Assembly: GCF_019801965.1 (NCBI RefSeq)
Contig: NZ_JAHVIA010000001.1
Location: 372,001 to 436,000, forward strand
Direction of reading: 5' to 3'
DNA from: Salipiger bermudensis
GTDB taxonomy: Bacteria; Pseudomonadota; Alphaproteobacteria; Rhodobacterales; Rhodobacteraceae
Length of the DNA: 64,000 bases
Translations under genes and position numbers: made by a program
Shown: positions 50,009-58,382 of the stretch, piece after piece
Layout of the letters: the number at the start of each line of letters is the position of its first letter
How positions within the stretch are numbered: position 1 is the first letter of the stretch
The notes under the pieces: model-generated
Told to the model about the DNA's origin: nothing
The model's input: only the letters and a program-made list of their open reading frames with translations
Database searches by the model: none

Positions 50009-50024
50009 CTGAACGCATGTTCAG
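50009..50024. promoter_or_regulatory. putative TetR operator
   Basis: CTGAAC-GCAT-GTTCAG is an inverted repeat of 6 bases with a four-base spacer, 15 bases before the TetR start and in the divergent region with the lipoprotein gene. TGAAC-N4-GTTCA resembles sites of TetR regulators of fatty-acid metabolism. It may control both genes. Confidence 0.55.
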
Positions 50025-50038
50025 TTAATCTGGGCAGC

Positions 50039-50629
50039 ATGGCGCGCACACAAGGATCGCATTCCGACATCACAGGCCCCAAGGTCCGCGAGACCGCGCT
50101 GCGGCTGTTCGCCCAGCACGGCTATGCCGCCGTGTCGATGCGCCAGATCGCCCGCGAGGTCGGGGTGCAGGTGGGGGCGCTCTACAATTACACCCCCGAC
50201 AAGCAGGCGCTGCTGTTCTCGCTGCTCAAGGGCCATATGGACGAGCTCTTGGCGACCTGGGAGGCAGAGCCCCGCCCCGACGGCCCGCGCGACCGGCTCG
50301 AGGCCTTCGTGCGCTTCCACATCCGCTTCAATCTCGACCGGCCCGAGGCGATCTTCATCTCCTACATGGAGCTGCGCAATCTCGCGCCGGAGAATTTCGC
50401 GGTGATCGAGGCGCAGCGCAAGGTCTACGAGGGCGCGCTGGAAGCCATCCTGCGCGACGGACAGGCGGCCGACGCCTTCTCGGTGCCCGACACAAGGCTG
50501 GCCTCCTACGCGCTCATCGCCATGCTGACCGGGGTCAACACCTGGTATCGCGCTGGCGGGCGGCTCTCCATCGAAGAGGTCGCCGATATCTACTGGGACA
50601 TGGTGCGCAAGTCGGTCTCGGCGGGCTGA
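50039..50629 (+). CDS. TetR family transcriptional regulator
   Basis: The 196-residue protein has a helix-turn-helix N-terminus: VRETALRLFAQHGYAAVSMRQIAREVGVQVGALYNYTPDKQALLFSLL (residues about 16-62), the TetR pattern with the recognition helix AREVGVQVGALY. The C-terminal ligand domain resembles the TetR_C_33-like group used by regulators of acyl-CoA metabolism. It likely controls itself and perhaps the divergent lipoprotein/serine hydrolase unit. The ligand is unknown. Confidence 0.88.
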   Translation: MARTQGSHSDITGPKVRETALRLFAQHGYAAVSMRQIAREVGVQVGALYNYTPDKQALLFSLLKGHMDELLATWEAEPRPDGPRDRLEAFVRFHIRFNLDRPEAIFISYMELRNLAPENFAVIEAQRKVYEGALEAILRDGQAADAFSVPDTRLASYALIAMLTGVNTWYRAGGRLSIEEVADIYWDMVRKSVSAG

Positions 50630-50761
50630 GGCCCGCAACCGGACCCGAGGCTCGACCGGCTCCGCCCCTCAACCAGCTTCCCCCCGAACATCAACCCACG
50701 CGACCCCGGCCTCTCCTCGAAGCCGGGCCCTTCGCGAAACCGTACCCGGACCCGGCGAGGT

Positions 50762-51178
50762 TCAGCGCGTCGCCTGGATCGATTCGAGATATTCCAGCAG
50801 CGCCACCATCTTGCGCGGCGTCGGCGTCAGCACCCCGTCGCCGGTGTCGAGCGGCACCAGATCGCCCTTGAGCAGTTCGCCGAATTCCGGCATCGCCGGC
50901 CCGTCGAGATCCGAGCGCGCGTAGCCGTCGATCATCGACAGCACCTTGGCGCGGGGGAATTCATCACCGTGACGCAGCGCGATCAGCGTGAGGTTCTTCG
51001 GCGCCACGGTCATGGCGCGGGCCATCTCGCCGTCGCCCTTGCCATCGGGGCCGTGGCAGACCGAGCAATACTCCATGTAGATCCCGCGCCCGTCGGCCGC
51101 CTGCGGCATCTCCTCGGGCGTACAGGCCGCGATTGCCAGCCCTGCCGCGAGCCATGTTCCGATCAGCACCCGTTTCAT
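50762..51178 (-). CDS. lipid-anchored cytochrome c
   Basis: The 138-residue protein has a lipoprotein signal (LAIAAC near residue 18), a CSVCH heme-binding motif at about residues 38-42, and a probable Met ligand in GPAMPEFGELL near residue 95. It is a mono-heme class I cytochrome c facing the periplasm. Its partner is unknown: the aa3 oxidase is at 31 kb and no bc1 genes are in the window. Confidence 0.9.
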   Translation of the reverse strand: MKRVLIGTWLAAGLAIAACTPEEMPQAADGRGIYMEYCSVCHGPDGKGDGEMARAMTVAPKNLTLIALRHGDEFPRAKVLSMIDGYARSDLDGPAMPEFGELLKGDLVPLDTGDGVLTPTPRKMVALLEYLESIQATR

Positions 51179-51328
51179 GCCCGATGCCCTCCCTGTTCTG
51201 CCTTTTCTTCTGTCTCGCCTGACACGCCCGGCAGATCAAGTCAAAGACTCTGCCCTTTTCCGGATGACAGCCCTGCCGCGCCGCCGCATGGTGCCGCAAC
51301 ACCGCTGTCCGCACCCGAAGGAGACCCC

Positions 51329-51763
51329 ATGCCCATCCACGCGCTCACCATGCTCGCCGCCGGCATCGGCATCCCCGTCCTCGCGGCGCTGAACGCGCGG
51401 CTCGGGGGCTATATCGGCTCGCCCGCGGCGGCGGCCTTCATCCTGTTCATCGTGGCGCTGTCGGCGGCGACGGTGGTGATGTTCGTCACCGATCCGCGTC
51501 CGGTGGCCCGCGCCACGGGCGCGCCGAAGCACCTTTTCCTCGCCGGGCTCTTCGTGGCCTTCTACGTGCTGAGCATCACCTATGTCGCGCCGAGCTTCGG
51601 TGTCGGACGGGCGATCTTCTTCGTGCTGATCGGACAGCTCGTCAGCGCCGCCGTCGTCGACCATTTCGGCCTGTTCGGCGCCCGCGAAGTGCCGCTCTCG
51701 GCCTCTCGCGCCGGCGGCATCGTGCTGATGGGGCTCGGGGTCTGGCTGGCCCAGCGCGGCTAG
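51329..51763 (+). CDS. small DMT-superfamily membrane transporter (YdcZ/DUF606 type)
   Basis: The 144-residue protein has about five hydrophobic segments and the family pattern IPVLAALNARLGGYIGSPAAAAFILF near the N-terminus and GQLVSAAVVDHFGLFG near residue 105. Half-size DMT proteins of this type usually work as pairs. The substrate is unknown. GAAGGAGA is 7 bases before ATG 51329. It is divergent from the cytochrome c gene. Confidence 0.85.
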   Translation: MPIHALTMLAAGIGIPVLAALNARLGGYIGSPAAAAFILFIVALSAATVVMFVTDPRPVARATGAPKHLFLAGLFVAFYVLSITYVAPSFGVGRAIFFVLIGQLVSAAVVDHFGLFGAREVPLSASRAGGIVLMGLGVWLAQRG

Positions 51764-51777
51764 GCCAGCGGCGGGGC

Positions 51778-52461
51778 TCAGCCCTCGACCAGCCGCCCCT
51801 CCTCGAGCCGCACCCGGCGATCCATGCGGGCGGCGAGCTCGAGGTTGTGCGTCGCGATCAGTGCCGAGAGCCCGGTCTCGCGCACCAGCCGCACCAGCGC
51901 GCCGAATACCGTGTCCGAGGTGGCGGGATCGAGGTTGCCGGTGGGCTCATCCGCCAGCAGCAGCTTCGGCCCGTTGGCCATCGCCCGGCAGAACGCCACC
52001 CGCTGCTGCTCGCCGCCCGACATGGCGGCGGGGCGGTGCGCGGCGCGCTCGCCGATTCCCACGCTCTCCAGAAGCTCCTGCGCCCGCGCCTCGGCCTCGG
52101 CCTTGGCGACACCGTTGGCGAGCTGCGGCAGGACGATGTTCTCGGCCGCAGTGAACTCGGGCAGCAGGTGGTGGAACTGGTAGACGAAGCCCACCTCCTG
52201 CCGGCGCAGGATGGTACGGCGGCGGTCCGAGGCGCCGGTCACCGTCTCGCCGGCGATCGAGACGTCGCCACGATCGGCGGTGTCGAGCAGGCCCGCGATG
52301 TGCAGCAGCGTCGACTTGCCGGCGCCGGAGGGCGCCACCAGCGCCACCACTTCGCCTCGCGCGACCGCGAGGTCGGCGCCGCGCAGCACCGCGATCTCGT
52401 TGGGATGTCCGGCATTGTAGCGCTTCTCGATACCCTGAAGGTGCAGGACCGGATCACTCAT
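51778..52461 (-). CDS. lolD: lipoprotein-releasing ABC transporter ATP-binding protein
   Basis: The 227-residue ATPase has Walker [10 protein letters not shown]-like [10 protein letters not shown], signature [15 protein letters not shown], and Walker [13 protein letters not shown]. The Q-loop region [18 protein letters not shown] is typical of LolD. It powers extraction of lipoproteins from the inner membrane to LolA. It overlaps the permease stop by eight bases. Confidence 0.94.
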   Translation of the reverse strand: MSDPVLHLQGIEKRYNAGHPNEIAVLRGADLAVARGEVVALVAPSGAGKSTLLHIAGLLDTADRGDVSIAGETVTGASDRRRTILRRQEVGFVYQFHHLLPEFTAAENIVLPQLANGVAKAEAEARAQELLESVGIGERAAHRPAAMSGGEQQRVAFCRAMANGPKLLLADEPTGNLDPATSDTVFGALVRLVRETGLSALIATHNLELAARMDRRVRLEEGRLVEG

Positions 52462-53740
52462 AGCGCAGGGCCTCCACCGGGTTCATGCGAGCCGCCCGGC
52501 GGGCGGGAAAGATCGTGACGACGAAGGACAGGCCGAGCGACAGCGCCATCGCGCTGAGCACGTCGCCCATCTGCAGCTTGGCGGGCAGCGCGTAGATGCC
52601 GCGCACCGCCGGGTCCCAGACCCCGCCGCCAGCGACGTAGTTCACGAAGGAGAAGATCGGGTCGATATAGATCGCGAAGAGGCAGCCCAGCACCACCCCC
52701 ATCAGCGTGCCGATCACCCCGGTGAAGGCGCCGCAGATGAAGAACACCCGCAGCACCGCGCCCTCGGTGAGCCCCATGGTGCGCAGGATGCCGATGTCGC
52801 GGCCCTTGTTCTTGACCAGCATGATGAGGCCCGAGACGATGTTCATCGTGGCGATCAGCACCAGCACCGAGAGGATCACGAACATCACGTTGTCCTCGAC
52901 CTCGAGCGCGCGCAGGAAGGCCCCCGACGCATCCTGCCACGTCCAGATCAGCGCGCCCTCGCCCGCTGCCTGAAGCACCGGCAGCGCTAGCCGCTCGACC
53001 CGCTCGGGATCGTCGATCATCACCTCGAGCTCGTCGGCCACGCCCTCACGGTTGAAATAGAGCTGCGCCTCCTCGAAGGGCATGTAGACCCGCGTGCGGT
53101 CGATGTCGTAGCGCCCGGCGGTGAAGATGTAGACCACGTCATAGAGCTTGACCCGCGGGCTGACGCCGAAGGCCGTCTTCACGCCATCGGGCGAGATCAG
53201 CTTGAGCTGGTCGCCGACGCTGAGGCCCAGCTCGCGCGCCACGCCCGAACCGATGGCGATGCCCTGCCCGAAGGCGTCGATATCGCCCTGCCCGGTCTCT
53301 GGATCGGCGATGCGCGGGATGCCCTTGAGATCGTCCTCGGCGATGCCGAACACCTCGACCCCGGCATTGCGGCCGTTCGACGTCCCCATGACCTGCCCCT
53401 TCACGAGGGGCGCCACGCGGATGACACCGGGGACCTCGGCCACGCGCTCGGCGCGCTCGGCGTAATTGTCAAAGGTGCGCACCGGGCGGTCATACTCGTC
53501 GAGCCGCTGGCTGGCATAGACCGTGACATGGGCGTTGGAGCCGAGGATGGTGTCAACGAACTCCGCCCGGAAGCCCGAGCGCACCGCCAGCGTGGCGATC
53601 AGGGCGAACACCGCCAGCGTGATGCCGACGAGGCTGATCCAGGTCATGACGCTGACCCCGCCCTCGGCGCGGCGGGCGCGCAGGTAGCGCCAGGCGATCA
53701 TCCATTCGTACGGGGCGAAGGGGGCTGGGGTGGTTGCCAT
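52454..53740 (-). CDS. lipoprotein-releasing ABC transporter permease (LolC/LolE/LolF type)
   Basis: The 428-residue permease has an N-terminal helix ([28 protein letters not shown]), a large periplasmic MacB-type domain (about residues 50-265), and three C-terminal helices ([58 protein letters not shown]). Only one permease gene is next to lolD. In many alphaproteobacteria one LolF replaces LolC and LolE as a homodimer; that is the likely case here. The 53740 start matches [15 protein letters not shown]. Confidence 0.92.
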   Translation of the reverse strand: MATTPAPFAPYEWMIAWRYLRARRAEGGVSVMTWISLVGITLAVFALIATLAVRSGFRAEFVDTILGSNAHVTVYASQRLDEYDRPVRTFDNYAERAERVAEVPGVIRVAPLVKGQVMGTSNGRNAGVEVFGIAEDDLKGIPRIADPETGQGDIDAFGQGIAIGSGVARELGLSVGDQLKLISPDGVKTAFGVSPRVKLYDVVYIFTAGRYDIDRTRVYMPFEEAQLYFNREGVADELEVMIDDPERVERLALPVLQAAGEGALIWTWQDASGAFLRALEVEDNVMFVILSVLVLIATMNIVSGLIMLVKNKGRDIGILRTMGLTEGAVLRVFFICGAFTGVIGTLMGVVLGCLFAIYIDPIFSFVNYVAGGGVWDPAVRGIYALPAKLQMGDVLSAMALSLGLSFVVTIFPARRAARMNPVEALRYE

Positions 53741-53853
53741 GTTCTCTTTCTGTGCGGAAGGGGGCCGGGGCTGCTCGGGCCGGAAAGTGGCCTTTTGCCG
53801 GAACGGGGTCAAGCGCACCTGCGTTGGCCCTCAAACAGGAGGGAGCACGGCGC

Positions 53854-54486
53854 ATGAAACTTCTCGTGATCGGAGCCAGCCGCGGCATCGGCGCCGCGAC
53901 GGTCGAAACCGCGCTGGCGAAGGGCCACATGGTCCGGGCGCTGGCCCGCAGCGCCGGCGAGATGGAGTTGCAGCCAGGGCTCGAGCCGGTGCCCGGAGAC
54001 GCCACTGACCCCGCCTGCCTTGCCGAGGCGGTCGAGGGGGTCGACGCGGTCGCCATGACGCTTGGCCTGCCGCGTGACGGCTCGATCATCTGGACGCGAA
54101 CCAAGCTGTTCTCCGAGGCCACCGCGGCGCTGCTTCCGGCGATGCAGAAGGCCGGTGTCCGCCGCCTGATCGCGGTGACCGGTATCGGCACCGGCGACTC
54201 GCGCTCGGCGCTGTCCTGGACCGAGCGGATGACCCACAAGGCGCTGCTGGGACGCGCCTATGCCGACAAGGACATTCAGGAAGAGATGATCCGCGCCTCA
54301 GGGCTCGACTGGACGCTGGTGCGCCCGACGATCCTGACCAATGGCGGCGTCGGGCATTACAAGGTGCTGGTCGAGCCGGAAGAATGGCGCATGGGGCTCG
54401 TCAGCCGCCGCGCGGTGGCCGATTTCCTCGTTCGCGCCGCCGGAGACGATACGATGATCGGCAAGGCGCCGGTGCTGGTGCGCTAG
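53854..54486 (+). CDS. NAD(P)-binding protein, atypical SDR
   Basis: The 210-residue protein starts MKLLVIGASRGIGAATVETALAKGH with the GxxGxxG cofactor motif. It has a YADKD segment (YxxxK-like) near residue 140 and a C-terminal LVSRRAVADFLVRAAGD, the PF13460 pattern (NAD(P)H-binding, NmrA-like). Redox sensing or a minor reductase function are both possible. AGGAGGGAGC is 7 bases before ATG. Confidence 0.85.
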   Translation: MKLLVIGASRGIGAATVETALAKGHMVRALARSAGEMELQPGLEPVPGDATDPACLAEAVEGVDAVAMTLGLPRDGSIIWTRTKLFSEATAALLPAMQKAGVRRLIAVTGIGTGDSRSALSWTERMTHKALLGRAYADKDIQEEMIRASGLDWTLVRPTILTNGGVGHYKVLVEPEEWRMGLVSRRAVADFLVRAAGDDTMIGKAPVLVR

Positions 54487-54524
54487 CTCTGGCCGAAGCG
54501 CCCCGAGACGCGCAGACTGCGGTC

Positions 54525-54854
54525 ATGGCAAGCTGGCACCGACTCACCGAAGCGCAAATCCGCAAGGCGGAAGCCGAGGGCACCCTCTCGGGCCTTGCCG
54601 GAGAGGGCAAGCGCCTTCCCGATCGCCCGGGCGATGCGCTGATCGATGCCGGTGACGCGGCAGGCTACCGTATCATGGCCGAGGCCGGTGCGCTGCCCGA
54701 GGAAATCCGCCTCAAGGCGCAGCTCGACGCCGCCCGTGCCGACTGGCAGGCCGCGACCACCGAGGCCGACAAGCGCCGCCACATGGGCCGCATCGCAGAT
54801 CTGCAGATGCGCTACGAGATCGCTCGCGACGCGCGCCGCAAGTTCCTGCGCTAG
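54525..54854 (+). CDS. DUF1992 (DnaJ-homologue subfamily C member 28-like) protein
   Basis: The 109-residue protein opens ASWHRLTEAQIRKAEAEGTLSGLAGEGKRLP, with AGYRIMAEAGALPEEIRLKAQLD in the middle, the conserved core of DUF1992 (found in eukaryotic DNAJC28 and many bacteria, here without a J domain). Function is unknown. It lies 38 bases after the preceding gene on the same strand. Confidence 0.85.
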   Translation: MASWHRLTEAQIRKAEAEGTLSGLAGEGKRLPDRPGDALIDAGDAAGYRIMAEAGALPEEIRLKAQLDAARADWQAATTEADKRRHMGRIADLQMRYEIARDARRKFLR

Positions 54855-54903
54855 GGCGCGCATCCGCTTGACCGCGAACCACGGCAGGCCGTAAATCGCC
54901 GCC

Positions 54904-56022
54904 ATGACCCACGGACCCAGATTTCCCGACCTCATCGCCCGCCTTCCCGCCACCGTGCCCTTCGTTGGCCCGGAGGAGCAGGAGCGCGCCAGCGGCCACG
55001 TCTTCCGCGCCCGCCTCGGTGCCAACGAAAGCGTGTTCGGCCCCTCGCCCAAGGCCATCGCCGCGCTGCAAGCAGCGGATGGGGATATCTGGAAATATGC
55101 CGATCCGAGCCATTTCGAGCTGAAGGAAGAGCTGTCCAAGCGCCTCGGCTGCGGCCATGGCAACATCGTCTTCGGCGAAGGCATCGACGGCTGCCTCGGC
55201 TATCTCGTCCGGCTGCTGGTCGCGCCCGGCGACGCGGTGGTGACCTCCGAGGGCGCCTACCCAACCTTCAACTACCACGTGAACGCCTATGGCGGCGTGC
55301 TGCACACTGTGCCCTATCGCGACGACGCCGAGGACATCGCGGCGCTGATGGCCAAGGCGGCCGAGGTCGATGCCAAGATCGTCTACCTCGCCAACCCCGA
55401 CAACCCGATGGGCAGCTGGATCGATGGCGCCACCATCGAGGCTGCGCTCGGCGCTCTGCCCGAGGGCACGGTGCTGGCGCTCGACGAGGCCTATATCGAG
55501 TTTGCCCCCGAGGGCACCGCGCCGAAGATCGACCCGGAGGATCCCCGGGTGATCCGCTTCCGCACCTTCTCAAAGGCTTATGGCATGGCGGGGGCGCGGG
55601 TGGGCTTTGCCTTCGGTGCCGAGCCGCTGATCAAGGCCTTCGACAAGATCCGCAACCACTTCGCGATGAACCGCGCGGCGCAGGCCGGCGCGCTGGCGGC
55701 GCTGCTCGATGACGCGTGGCTGGACGAGGTCCGCGATCTCGTGGGCACCGCCCGCGATCGCATCACCGCCATCGCCGTGGCCAACGGGCTGAGCGCCCTG
55801 CCCTCCGCCACCAATTTCGTGGCGGTCGATTGCGGCGGCGACGGCGCCTTCGCCCGCGCAGTGCTCGAGGGGCTGGCGCAACGCGGCGTGTTTGTCCGAA
55901 TGCCCTTCGTGGCACCGCAGAATCGTTGCATCAGGATCAGTGCCGGCACCGAGGCCGATCTCGACATCCTCGCCGAAGAGCTGCCCAAGGCGTTGGCAGA
56001 GGCGCGCGAAACCGTGTGCTGA
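54904..56022 (+). CDS. pyridoxal-phosphate aminotransferase, HisC/aromatic type
   Basis: The 372-residue class I/II enzyme has RLGANESVFGPSPKAI near the N-terminus (substrate loop), VYLANPDNPMGSWI, LALDEAYIEFAPEG and the PLP-lysine site FRTFSKAYGMAGARVGFAFG (Lys near residue 224), then RDRITAIAVANGLSALPSATNFVAV. It is close to histidinol-phosphate aminotransferase, but roseobacters carry several such paralogues. The location outside a his operon suggests another aminotransferase role. Confidence 0.88.
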   Translation: MTHGPRFPDLIARLPATVPFVGPEEQERASGHVFRARLGANESVFGPSPKAIAALQAADGDIWKYADPSHFELKEELSKRLGCGHGNIVFGEGIDGCLGYLVRLLVAPGDAVVTSEGAYPTFNYHVNAYGGVLHTVPYRDDAEDIAALMAKAAEVDAKIVYLANPDNPMGSWIDGATIEAALGALPEGTVLALDEAYIEFAPEGTAPKIDPEDPRVIRFRTFSKAYGMAGARVGFAFGAEPLIKAFDKIRNHFAMNRAAQAGALAALLDDAWLDEVRDLVGTARDRITAIAVANGLSALPSATNFVAVDCGGDGAFARAVLEGLAQRGVFVRMPFVAPQNRCIRISAGTEADLDILAEELPKALAEARETVC

Positions 56023-56139
56023 GCCGGCTCCGCCCCGCCCGATCACGGAACCATTACCTTGCGTAAAGGGTTCGATCCCAAAGTCGCGGTGTCACCTGTG
56101 CTATGCTGGTGGCCCGCGCCGACATCTGAGGATCTGCCC

Positions 56140-56328
56140 ATGGACAACCGCACCCGCCAGCCGGCACCGGATTACACCTCATCCGCGCTGTTCTTCCTGT
56201 TCATCAACATGCTGTGGATCTTCGGCGTGATCTGGGTGAGCTGGGGCCTTGGCGCGGTGGCGCTGGCAGGAGTCGCGGTCAACCACCTCATCACCCTGCT
56301 CGACCGGCGGCTGAACGGCGCGGCCTGA
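56140..56328 (+). CDS. 62-residue membrane protein
   Basis: Two close hydrophobic stretches (SALFFLFINMLWIFGVIWVSWGLGAVALAGVAVNHLITLL, residues about 15-54) make one or two helices. GAGGAT precedes ATG 56140. A longer in-frame start at 56059 adds 27 residues without ribosome site. No family is recognised. Confidence 0.62.
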   Translation: MDNRTRQPAPDYTSSALFFLFINMLWIFGVIWVSWGLGAVALAGVAVNHLITLLDRRLNGAA

Positions 56329-56344
56329 GCCGCACCGCCCGCGA

Positions 56345-57544
56345 TCAGACGGCGTTGCCGATCACCTCGGCCGCGGCCACGACACCACCACGCCCGTGCG
56401 GAATGCCGACCGCATGCAGCCCCGCCTCGATCACACCCAGCGCACCAAGCACCATGTGAGCGTTGACGTGCCCCATGTGGCCAATGCGGAAGAAGCCGGT
56501 GCCCATCGGGTCGTCCGGCTCTGACATGCCCAGCCCGATGCCCAGCGTCAGGCCCGCCGTGGTGTCGGTCCACTTGCGCAGCTCGGCGCCGTAGGGGGCG
56601 CCGACGCGCAGCGCGGTGACGGCGTGGCTGCGCACCGTCGGATCCTCGACATTCATCGACAGCGGCCCATCCGATCCCCAGACATCCGCCGCGGCCCAGA
56701 TCGCGCGGGCCAGCGTGGCGTGGCGCTTCCAGATCGCCTCCATGCCCTCGGCGCGGATGATGTCGAGCGCGGCGCGCAGGCCGTAGAGGTGATGCGCCGG
56801 CGCGGTGCCGCCGAAATACTGGTAGAAGAACTCGGGGTTGGCACGCGGCGTCCAGTCCCAGTAGCGGCTTACACGCTTCATCTCGACCCTGCGCGCGGCG
56901 GCGCGGTCGTTGAAGAACACGAAGCTCAGCCCCGGCGGCACCATCAGGCCCTTTTGCGAGCCCGCCACCATCACGTCTGCGCCCCACGCGTCCATCTGGA
57001 ATTCGTCACAGGCCAGCGAGGCGATGCAGTCGATTATCAGCAGCGCCGGGTGGCCGAGATCGTCGAGCGCGCGGCGCACCGCCGCCACGTCGTTGCGCAC
57101 CGAGCTCGCGGTGTCGACATGAGTGACCAGCACAGCTTTCAGCTCGTGGGCCTTGTCAGCCGCGAGCGCCTCGGCGACCCGGGCTACGTCGAGCGGGGTC
57201 TTGCGGCCGAAATCGATGATCTGCGGCTCTGCCCCGAGCCCCACCGCCATGTCAGCCCAGCCGTGACCGAAGCGCCCGGTGGCCGGCACCAGCACCTTCT
57301 CGCCCTCGGCCACGACGTTCGACAGCGCCGCCTCCCATGCGCCGTGGCCGTTGGAGATGTAGATCGCCACATTGCCCTCGGTCTGCGCCACGTAGCACAG
57401 GTCGGGGATCATCGCGGCCACCATGTCGACAAGCTCACCCTCGTAGATATTGGGCGATGCGCGATGCATCGCGCGCAGCACCGCGTCGGGCATGACCGAC
57501 GGACCGGGAATGGCCAGGTACGGGCGACCGTGGGCAAGGGACAT
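56345..57544 (-). CDS. class V aminotransferase (alanine/serine-glyoxylate type)
   Basis: The 399-residue PLP enzyme has IPGPSVMPDAVLRAM at the N-terminus, NGHGAWEAALSNV, VLVTHVDTASSVRNDV, LLIIDCIASLACDEF (Asp) and the PLP-lysine site MVAGSQKGLMVPPGLSFVFF. This is the AGXT/SgaA pattern. It moves amino groups between alanine or serine and glyoxylate, or acts on purine-degradation ureidoglycine in some relatives; which one is not decidable here. It is separate from the operon beginning at 57687, on the other strand. Confidence 0.9.
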   Translation of the reverse strand: MSLAHGRPYLAIPGPSVMPDAVLRAMHRASPNIYEGELVDMVAAMIPDLCYVAQTEGNVAIYISNGHGAWEAALSNVVAEGEKVLVPATGRFGHGWADMAVGLGAEPQIIDFGRKTPLDVARVAEALAADKAHELKAVLVTHVDTASSVRNDVAAVRRALDDLGHPALLIIDCIASLACDEFQMDAWGADVMVAGSQKGLMVPPGLSFVFFNDRAAARRVEMKRVSRYWDWTPRANPEFFYQYFGGTAPAHHLYGLRAALDIIRAEGMEAIWKRHATLARAIWAAADVWGSDGPLSMNVEDPTVRSHAVTALRVGAPYGAELRKWTDTTAGLTLGIGLGMSEPDDPMGTGFFRIGHMGHVNAHMVLGALGVIEAGLHAVGIPHGRGGVVAAAEVIGNAV

Positions 57545-57686
57545 GGGTTTTCTCCGTAAAAGCACCCCTTGAAATTCCGGGGTCGGCGCCAACCTAAACG
57601 CGGGCGCGGCGGCGTCAATCCGCCCCGCCGCTTGCCACGCGCGGCCAAGGCCACTAAACCGCCGCAAGACCATCGGGACGCCATAC

Positions 57687-58382
57687 ATGCTCACCCAACT
57701 CTGGGAAAAGATCGAAACCGCCGAGCGCCGCTTCCGCCGCTCCTTCGGCAAGGACATCTCGACCCCGGGCTCCCGGGCGCTGTCGACGTTGCACTACAAC
57801 CTCTTCGACCATGCCTGGCTGCGCAGCTTCTGGACCAATTTCTGGCAGATCGCCCCCGGCGTGTGGCGCTCGAACCACCCGACCCACAGGCGGTTCGAGA
57901 AATACGCCAAGATGGGCATCAAAAGCGTCATCACGCTGCGCGGCGAAGAGAAGTACTCGCACTATCTTTTCGAGAAGGAGAGCTGCGAGAATCTCGGCCT
58001 GACGCTGCTGCACGCCAAGCTCTGGGCCCGCATGGCGCCCAAGCGCGAGCGCATCCTCACCCTCATCGAGACCATGCGCAGCGCCGAAAAGCCGATGATG
58101 TTTCACTGCAAGTCCGGCGCCGACCGCGCGGGCTTTGCCTCGGCGGTGTATCTCATGGTGTTCGAGGGCGTGCCGGTGGAAGAGGCGCGCAAGCAGCTCG
58201 GGCTGAAATACGTCCATCTCGAGTTCACCCGCACCGGCATCCAGGGCTACATCCTCGACGTCTACGCCGCCCGCAACCGGCGCGCGCCGATCGCTTTCGA
58301 AGAGTGGATCGCGACGGAGTATGACAGCAAGCCGGTTCAGGCCGGGTTCGACGCCAAGCGCCCGCCGGAAGAGCTGGCGTGA
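57687..58382 (+). CDS. dual-specificity/cysteine phosphatase next to the lipid exporter
   Basis: The 231-residue protein has the P-loop signature MFHCKSGADRAGFASAV with Cys141 and Arg147 (HC-x5-R), and a general acid Asp expected upstream. It belongs to the DSP/PTP superfamily (COG2365-like). Its GTGA overlap with the msbA-like gene implies coupled synthesis. Caulobacter CtpA, a similar phosphatase as I recall, affects lipid A; a role in removing lipid phosphates is inference. There is no signal peptide, so it would act in the cytoplasm. Confidence 0.85.
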   Translation: MLTQLWEKIETAERRFRRSFGKDISTPGSRALSTLHYNLFDHAWLRSFWTNFWQIAPGVWRSNHPTHRRFEKYAKMGIKSVITLRGEEKYSHYLFEKESCENLGLTLLHAKLWARMAPKRERILTLIETMRSAEKPMMFHCKSGADRAGFASAVYLMVFEGVPVEEARKQLGLKYVHLEFTRTGIQGYILDVYAARNRRAPIAFEEWIATEYDSKPVQAGFDAKRPPEELA

